DNA from: Diphasiastrum complanatum
Taxonomy: Eukaryota; Streptophyta; Lycopodiopsida; Lycopodiales; Lycopodiaceae
Assembly: GCA_029204225.1 (NCBI GenBank)
Contig: CM055101.1
Coordinates: forward strand, 33,673,683 to 33,737,682
Reading direction: 5' to 3'
Length of the DNA stretch: 64,000 nucleotides
Program-made: the position numbers and the translations under genes
The notes under the pieces: model-generated
Database searches by the model: none
What the model was told of the DNA's origin: nothing
Seen by the model: only the letters and a program-made list of their open reading frames with translations
Shown here: positions 59,281 through 64,000 of the stretch, piece by piece
Layout: each line of letters starts with the position of its first letter
Position numbering within the stretch: position 1 is the first letter of the stretch

Positions 59281-59780
59281 CTAATTTGACAGTTGTTATT
59301 GGAGCGTGAAGACCTACAGTCTGTACATGGAATATTGTGTATTTCTGCAGACTGTCGCTTGTGTAGTATCTCATGTAAAACTGCAGTGTCGCTTTTTGCC
59401 CTAATTGTCGCTTGTCAGAAACTAGGAGAAAAAATGCAGTGTCGCATTTTTCACCTTTTTTGCCTATCAAAAACTACATGTGAAAATGTAGAATCGCATT
59501 TTGCCTTAATTGTCGCCTGTCAAAAACGGCATGTAAAAATGCAGTGTCGCATTTTTTGCAAAAAGTGTCGCTTTTCTGGAAGTGCCTAAATGGCCCAAAA
59601 AACAACTTGAATAAATGTCGCTAAATGCTTAGTTGTAAATTAAGGTAAAAAGAAGCCTCAATGTCGGGTGTCGGGTTTTTTGCCTGTAGAAAAACCTGAG
59701 TAAAAATGCAGACTGTGGCGACAATTAGTTCAAATATGCAGAATGTTGAAAAACAGTTCATTATACATTCATCAACTAAG
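59281..59780. repeat. LTR-like segment with degenerate short repeats
   Basis: At least four imperfect copies of ATGCAGTGTCGCATTTTT and TAATTGTCGCCTGTCAAAAA, spaced about 60-70 bases (59380-59560). Related words occur inverted in the copia element B LTR (41880-41950). Probably part of a diverged LTR of that group; borders not found. Confidence 0.55.
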
Positions 59781-59789
59781 TTCTTTCAC

Positions 59790-60185
59790 ACGTGTGAAAA
59801 GTACATATGAAAAAAACTAAATACAAAAGGTTTTTGCTCTCGGCTAGAGAGAGAAAGCAACTACAAGGCCTCATGTAGAGAGAGAAAGTAAAAGTCACAG
59901 ATTGTCAAATCTCCATTAACTCTCAAAAACTCAATACAAAAGTGAAGTGAATCAATGTACATGTAGTATCTCGAGGTAGTCCATGCTCAATTCCTATTGA
60001 CCCCATTTATAGCACCTCTTACATCCTATTGGATGAGTGATTTTGTAGGAAAAATAGTAATTATTCTTCCACAGAGAACACGATGCAAGTTTGAATAAAT
60101 CAAACTAATATCAGTGTCTTCAATCGCGATTTTATCTGATCTATGTACTAATAGAACAATATTTGTTCTGATTGAATATGCATGC
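59790..60185 (-). mobile_element. Possible LTR next to copia element D
   Basis: On the minus strand it has a CTATAAATGGGG TATA-like box (about 60010), CTCTCTACATGAGG and CTCTCTAGCCGAGAG words and an ACACGTGTGA palindrome. It abuts the truncated RT of element D. No clear TG/CA ends were found. Confidence 0.35.
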
Positions 60186-61352
60186 ATAAATTATATGCGG
60201 AAGTAGGAGACAACTTTGACTACTGGTGAGAAAGTATCAGTGTAGTCGATTCCATACTTCTGTGAAAATCCTTTAGCAACTAATCTTGTCTTGTATTTGA
60301 TGTTTTCTCCATCAGAACCCATTTTAATATTGTAGATCCACTTACACTGGACTGGTTTTCTACCATCAGATATAGGTGCAAGTGCCCATACATTTTTCTT
60401 ATACATGGATGACATTTCGTCCTCCATTGTCTGAATCCAGCGATCTTTATTTGGTCCATCTACAGCTTCCTCGAATGTTTGAGGTTCATCAGAGAATCCA
60501 CAAAATTCGATGGCTGTATTAAAAACATCCTGACCATATCTTTCTGGTGGTTTTCGTTGTCTGTCTGATCTTCTCACATGTGACTTCGAGTTCAACTATC
60601 CAGGTTTCGAGTTCGATTCTGATTCGATCTTTTCTACTGGAATTCAAGCTAGCGATTCGAGTCTGTCAGGCACTCGATCTTGACCTCCCTCTGGATCTGG
60701 TAACTCTCTTTCATCTTTTGCTTGTTTTTTTCTATTATTGTTGGTAGCTCATAATAATTTTTGAGAATTTCATAGCTGACTAGATCACTGTCTGCTATGT
60801 ATTTTGTCTCATCAAATTTAACATCTCGAACAACTTTTATCTTGCCAGTTTCGAGTACATAAACACGATAATATGACGAATGTAACTCGAATCCTACCAG
60901 AAAACCTTGTTCTGTCTTTTCATCGAGTTTCTTTTTCACCTTATCTGGTATGTGCATATACATTGCGCATCCAAATGTTCAAACATGTGCAAGATTTGGC
61001 TTCGACTTCCACCATATCTCATGAGGAGTTTTATTGGTATTCGAGATTTTAGAATACGATTCTGAAGATAATTTGATGTAGCCAATGCTTCTGCCCACAA
61101 CTGTTTTGGTGCTTTTGCATGAGCCATCATACACCTTGCAGCTTCCATCAACGTATGATTCCTTCGTTCAGCTATTCCATTGTGCTGAGGTGTGTAAGAT
61201 GCAGTCTTTGTGTGCATAATACCTCGATCGGTACAGTAAGCTTTGAATTTGTTGAAAATGTACTCACCTCCATGATCCATGCAAATTTGCTTCAGCTTAT
61301 TGCCTGTCTGCTTCTCAGCCCAATTCATATACTCAACGAATTTCAACAAGCA
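60186..61352 (-). pseudogene. Copia element D: integrase and N-terminal RT
   Basis: Minus strand: integrase ICMDHGGEYIFNKFKAYCTD (second catalytic Asp), TASYTPQHNGIAERRNHTLM (Glu present), MMAHAKAPKQLWAEALATSN and YLQNRILKS. After a frameshift near 60960 it continues YMHIPDKVKKKLDEKTEQGF and VVRDVKFDETKYIADSD. The RT start [56 protein letters not shown] and [20 protein letters not shown] ends after PVVKVVS. The RT palm and RNase H are missing. Confidence 0.93.
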
Positions 61353-61598
61353 TGAGCTACATCATAGTTGACTTTTGGCCTAATGATTGAAAAACATGTG
61401 TACTTGACAATTTACCCTCTAAAGCCAAAAATGGCCCTATCATCAACTTACACCAAGATGCTTAACTCAAAAACTTTATCACACCCCTAAAGTCAACAGA
61501 GATAACTTTTATATTTTTCATAGGAACAAGCATAGCATAAAGGCACCTTGACAAACTGTTGCTTTTCACCGGTCATAGTGACTTAGTTTACCTTTAGA
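61353..61598. other. Spacer between copia elements D and E
   Basis: About 250 bases, A/T-rich, possibly the end of element E (RNase H tail or LTR). No motif. Confidence 0.4.
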
Positions 61599-62417
61599 TC
61601 ACACCGTCCTAGTAGGATCGATTCCCGATCTCTCCATACGACAATGAAGTAAATTCTTCCTTTTTACTTTCCCATAGCACTCTAGCAAAGATGAATTTGA
61701 AGGACAAGTGGCAAAAATAAGGGTAACATTGGTAGCTCCATCACCTATGAAAATATCATGTTCACTTATGAATTTCCTATCCATTTGATCTCTAGCAAAG
61801 TCCAAATCTAGAAATCCATACAAGTTAGGTGATGATCCTCCATAAACAATGCCAAAATCTCTAGTTCCTCCACTCAAAATGATATCATCCACATAGAATA
61901 GATGAATGGTAACATCATTTCCAACAAATCTATAGTAAAGTGAATGATCATGCTCACTCATCTTGAAATTTTGAGAAAGAAGAAAAGTGTTAAGCCTAGC
62001 ATACCAATCCCTTGGTGCTTGCTTAAGATCATACAAACTCTTTTGTAGAAAAAAAACATGATTTGGCTTACCATGTGAAATATAGCCCTCAGGTTGCTCC
62101 ATAAACACCTCCTCCTCAAGATCACCATTCAAGAATGGATTTGTGATATCCAATTGCCATAGATCCCATCCAAAAAGTGCAACAAGTGAAATAATGACTC
62201 AAATGCTCATCATCAATGCAAAGGTCTCATCATAGTCAATTCCATACTCTTGTGCATATCCTTTTGCCAATAACCTTGCCTTGTACTTGTTGATTGATCC
62301 ATCTTGGTTTGTCTTCACTTTGAAGATCCACTTGCATCCAATATCTTTCTTGTCCTTTGAAAGTTTCGCCAATCTCCATGTGTCATTTTTCATCAGCGCT
62401 TGATACTCAAGGTCCAT
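61599..62417 (-). pseudogene. Copia element E RT fused to RNase H by internal deletion
   Basis: Minus strand: MDLEYQALMKNDTWRLAKLS, CKWIFKVKTNQDGSINKYKA and RLLAKGYAQEYGIDYDETF, a stop region, then LDITNPFLNGDLEEEVFMEQ, KSLYDLKQAPRDWYARLNTF and IHLFYVDDIILSG (YVDD intact), joined without a stop to DFGIVYGGSSPNLYGFLDLD and FARDQMDRKFIS, which is RNase H. About 150 or more residues between them are missing. The reading then degenerates. Confidence 0.93.
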
Positions 62418-62469
62418 TGCTTGGATCCACTCCTATTTTTGTCTTGCTTCATCTACACATGTAGTTCAT

Positions 62470-62980
62470 TAAAAGAGGTTAGGAAAGTATACTTTGTACC
62501 ACCAACAACCTGATTACCTTTTTCATCATAAGTGAGTCTCAAAGGTTATTGTGTTTGCCTTGATGGCCTCCTTGGCTTTTGATTTGAAGTAGGCTCTTCA
62601 ACATCAACATCCAATGTATCATCAACAATGTCATCATCAAGAATGTTAGATTCCACATCCACACCACCACTTGAAGACACTTTTGAAAAGTTTCCCTCAT
62701 AAAAAATGGCATCTCTTCCAATGACCACTTTCTTAGTTGGAGGAATAAAAACTTTGTAAGCCTCTCAACTCACTATAACCAACAAAAATACCTTTTGTTG
62801 AAGATGGATCCTCCTTTGTCCTATCATCACTGATGTTGGTATAGTAGATGAAGAAGTAGATCCACCTCTTGATAGAAGTCTAAACTCCTCATTCACCAAG
62901 ATCTCTTGCAAATCTTCCATACTTGGCAATGTCTTTTGAATAGAAAAGCTTTGCACCAAATTAGCGCCCACAATCAACTA
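62470..62980 (-). pseudogene. Copia element E integrase C-terminal region
   Basis: Minus strand: a short frame LVQSFSIQKTLPSMEDLQEI, then KVFIPPTKKVVIGRDAIFYE, NFSKVSSSGGVDVESNILDD and KPRRPSRQTQ, typical of the variable region between copia integrase and RT (V-SRDV-FDE / RRPSRQ). The catalytic core is absent. Confidence 0.7.
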
Positions 62981-64000
62981 TTTACAACACGAAAAAAGAT
63001 GGAATATTCAAAAAAATATCATTCTCCTGTAAAACCCTAGCTCTAGGATTGCACATCATTTCCAACTTTCTACACCCTTCTAACATGGCTCTTTCTTGTA
63101 GATTGACTTTTGACAGAGGTCGCCCTATAGCTTAATGCCCATTGAGTCTATCAAAGTGATAATTAGTCTTTTATTAATGACAAAATGTCTGTTTTTCTAT
63201 AAAAAAACTCATGTTTTACTTTGGAAAGGACCGAAGAACAAGCAACTTCCTCGACTTTTTGATATGAGCTGAAGTAAAGCTCTATGCCTTACTATTCTTC
63301 TAAATTTTTTGCTTAACCAACTGTACATGGTTCATCGAATTCTCCTAGAACTTGGCTCCCAACTAACTTGAAGCTGGATCTTACTGGCAATATGGTTTGT
63401 TTTCTAATAAGCAATTCATCAGACCCACAAATCAACTAAAAGAGAGATCACTACTAACCCAAGATAATATTGTATGAATTGTATTCACAAAACAAATGAA
63501 TGAAAAGTACATATATACAATCTTATTTTTGGGAGGCACCGCTGAATGGCGATATGGTCCCTGTTATAGATTGCATGTCTTGACTCTACTCTATATCTGC
63601 CGTTAGCACTTGCACTCATGCAAACTGTAACGTAAACAAAAAAAACCTCAAATCAGAAATAGTCATGGAACTGTAATTAAAACTCGGGCTTACTTAATCT
63701 GACATGGACATGGGTTTACGCATGTCACATCTCCTAGGTCACAATGAGTCACATAACACTTGTAAGGCTAAAGATCTTAAAATACATTAAACTAGGCTTT
63801 TATATCTAATAATGAGGAGGTACAATATTAAAGGTCATTTACAGCACACTAAGTACATGTAATCCTACTTTTCAATTCTTGAATCATATAAGAAAATATT
63901 TCCATCCAAAAGATTGCAATCCAAGATGATAAAATTTATCTTATATTATAGATTGGCCAAGTCTAGGCTAGTTGTAGTCTTGTTCTTGAAAAAATATCAT
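62981..64000. other. No recognised gene
   Basis: A/T-rich sequence to the window end with no domain, array or RNA gene that I could support. Confidence 0.5.

Overview
This window looks like nuclear DNA of a seed plant with a large, repeat-rich genome. A gymnosperm such as a conifer would fit best, because one ordinary protease gene is stretched over more than 31 kb by introns of 7 to 12 kb packed with old retroelements. That placement is an inference; no lineage-diagnostic gene is present. There is no bacterial or organellar gene organisation, and I saw no tRNA, rRNA or CRISPR array.

The only convincing host gene is on the minus strand and runs from position 32336 off the left edge. It encodes an HtrA/DegP-like serine protease, closest in my memory to plant DEGP14. 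Eight coding exons can be placed at 32205-32336, 31123-31240, 30589-30708, 18394-18570, 17964-18085, 16171-16382, 8574-8655 and 1200-1342. All have GT/AG borders and compatible phases. They carry the complete His-Asp-Ser triad over exons 5, 6 and 8; the C-terminal (PDZ) exons lie beyond position 1.

Intron 7 (1343-8573) holds a copia integrase scrap, a truncated chromovirus (integrase plus chromodomain), a LINE fragment (ORF1 and endonuclease) and a hAT transposase relic. Intron 6 (8656-16170) holds a gag-less copia element with one LTR. Intron 3 (18571-30588) holds a second hAT relic, a LINE whose middle 1.36 kb is inverted, and a small complete LTR element (22461-24831, target duplication ATCAT) nested in that LINE. 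It also holds a second member of the same LTR family that was interrupted by an ORF1-only LINE.

Right of the gene (32.3-64 kb) everything recognisable is decayed mobile DNA. There is a copia RT scrap near 34.7 kb and an unidentified degenerate coding region at 36.8-38.1 kb. A gypsy element (about 38315-46967) has its LTR split by a copia element (38583-42740, target duplication AGAGT), which in turn contains part of another copia element; the gypsy gag core is inverted. Next come a copia element with its RT core deleted in frame (46968-50412), a poly(A)-tailed LINE 3' end, and a gypsy pol remnant (52566-54845). Then follow a CCT-epsilon chaperonin pseudogene (56090-56490), a CT-rich minisatellite, a gypsy gag scrap, a LINE RT and two more copia remnants (60.2-63 kb). 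Long GA/CT microsatellites recur throughout, several inside or at the ends of retroelements.

No element here appears able to move on its own: every pol region has stops, frameshifts, deletions or changed catalytic residues. The most unusual observations are two in-place internal inversions of retroelement coding sequence, a small LTR family carrying an unidentified shared segment where pol should be, and a possible 120-nt cassette exon in the protease gene whose acceptor side has been tandemly duplicated.
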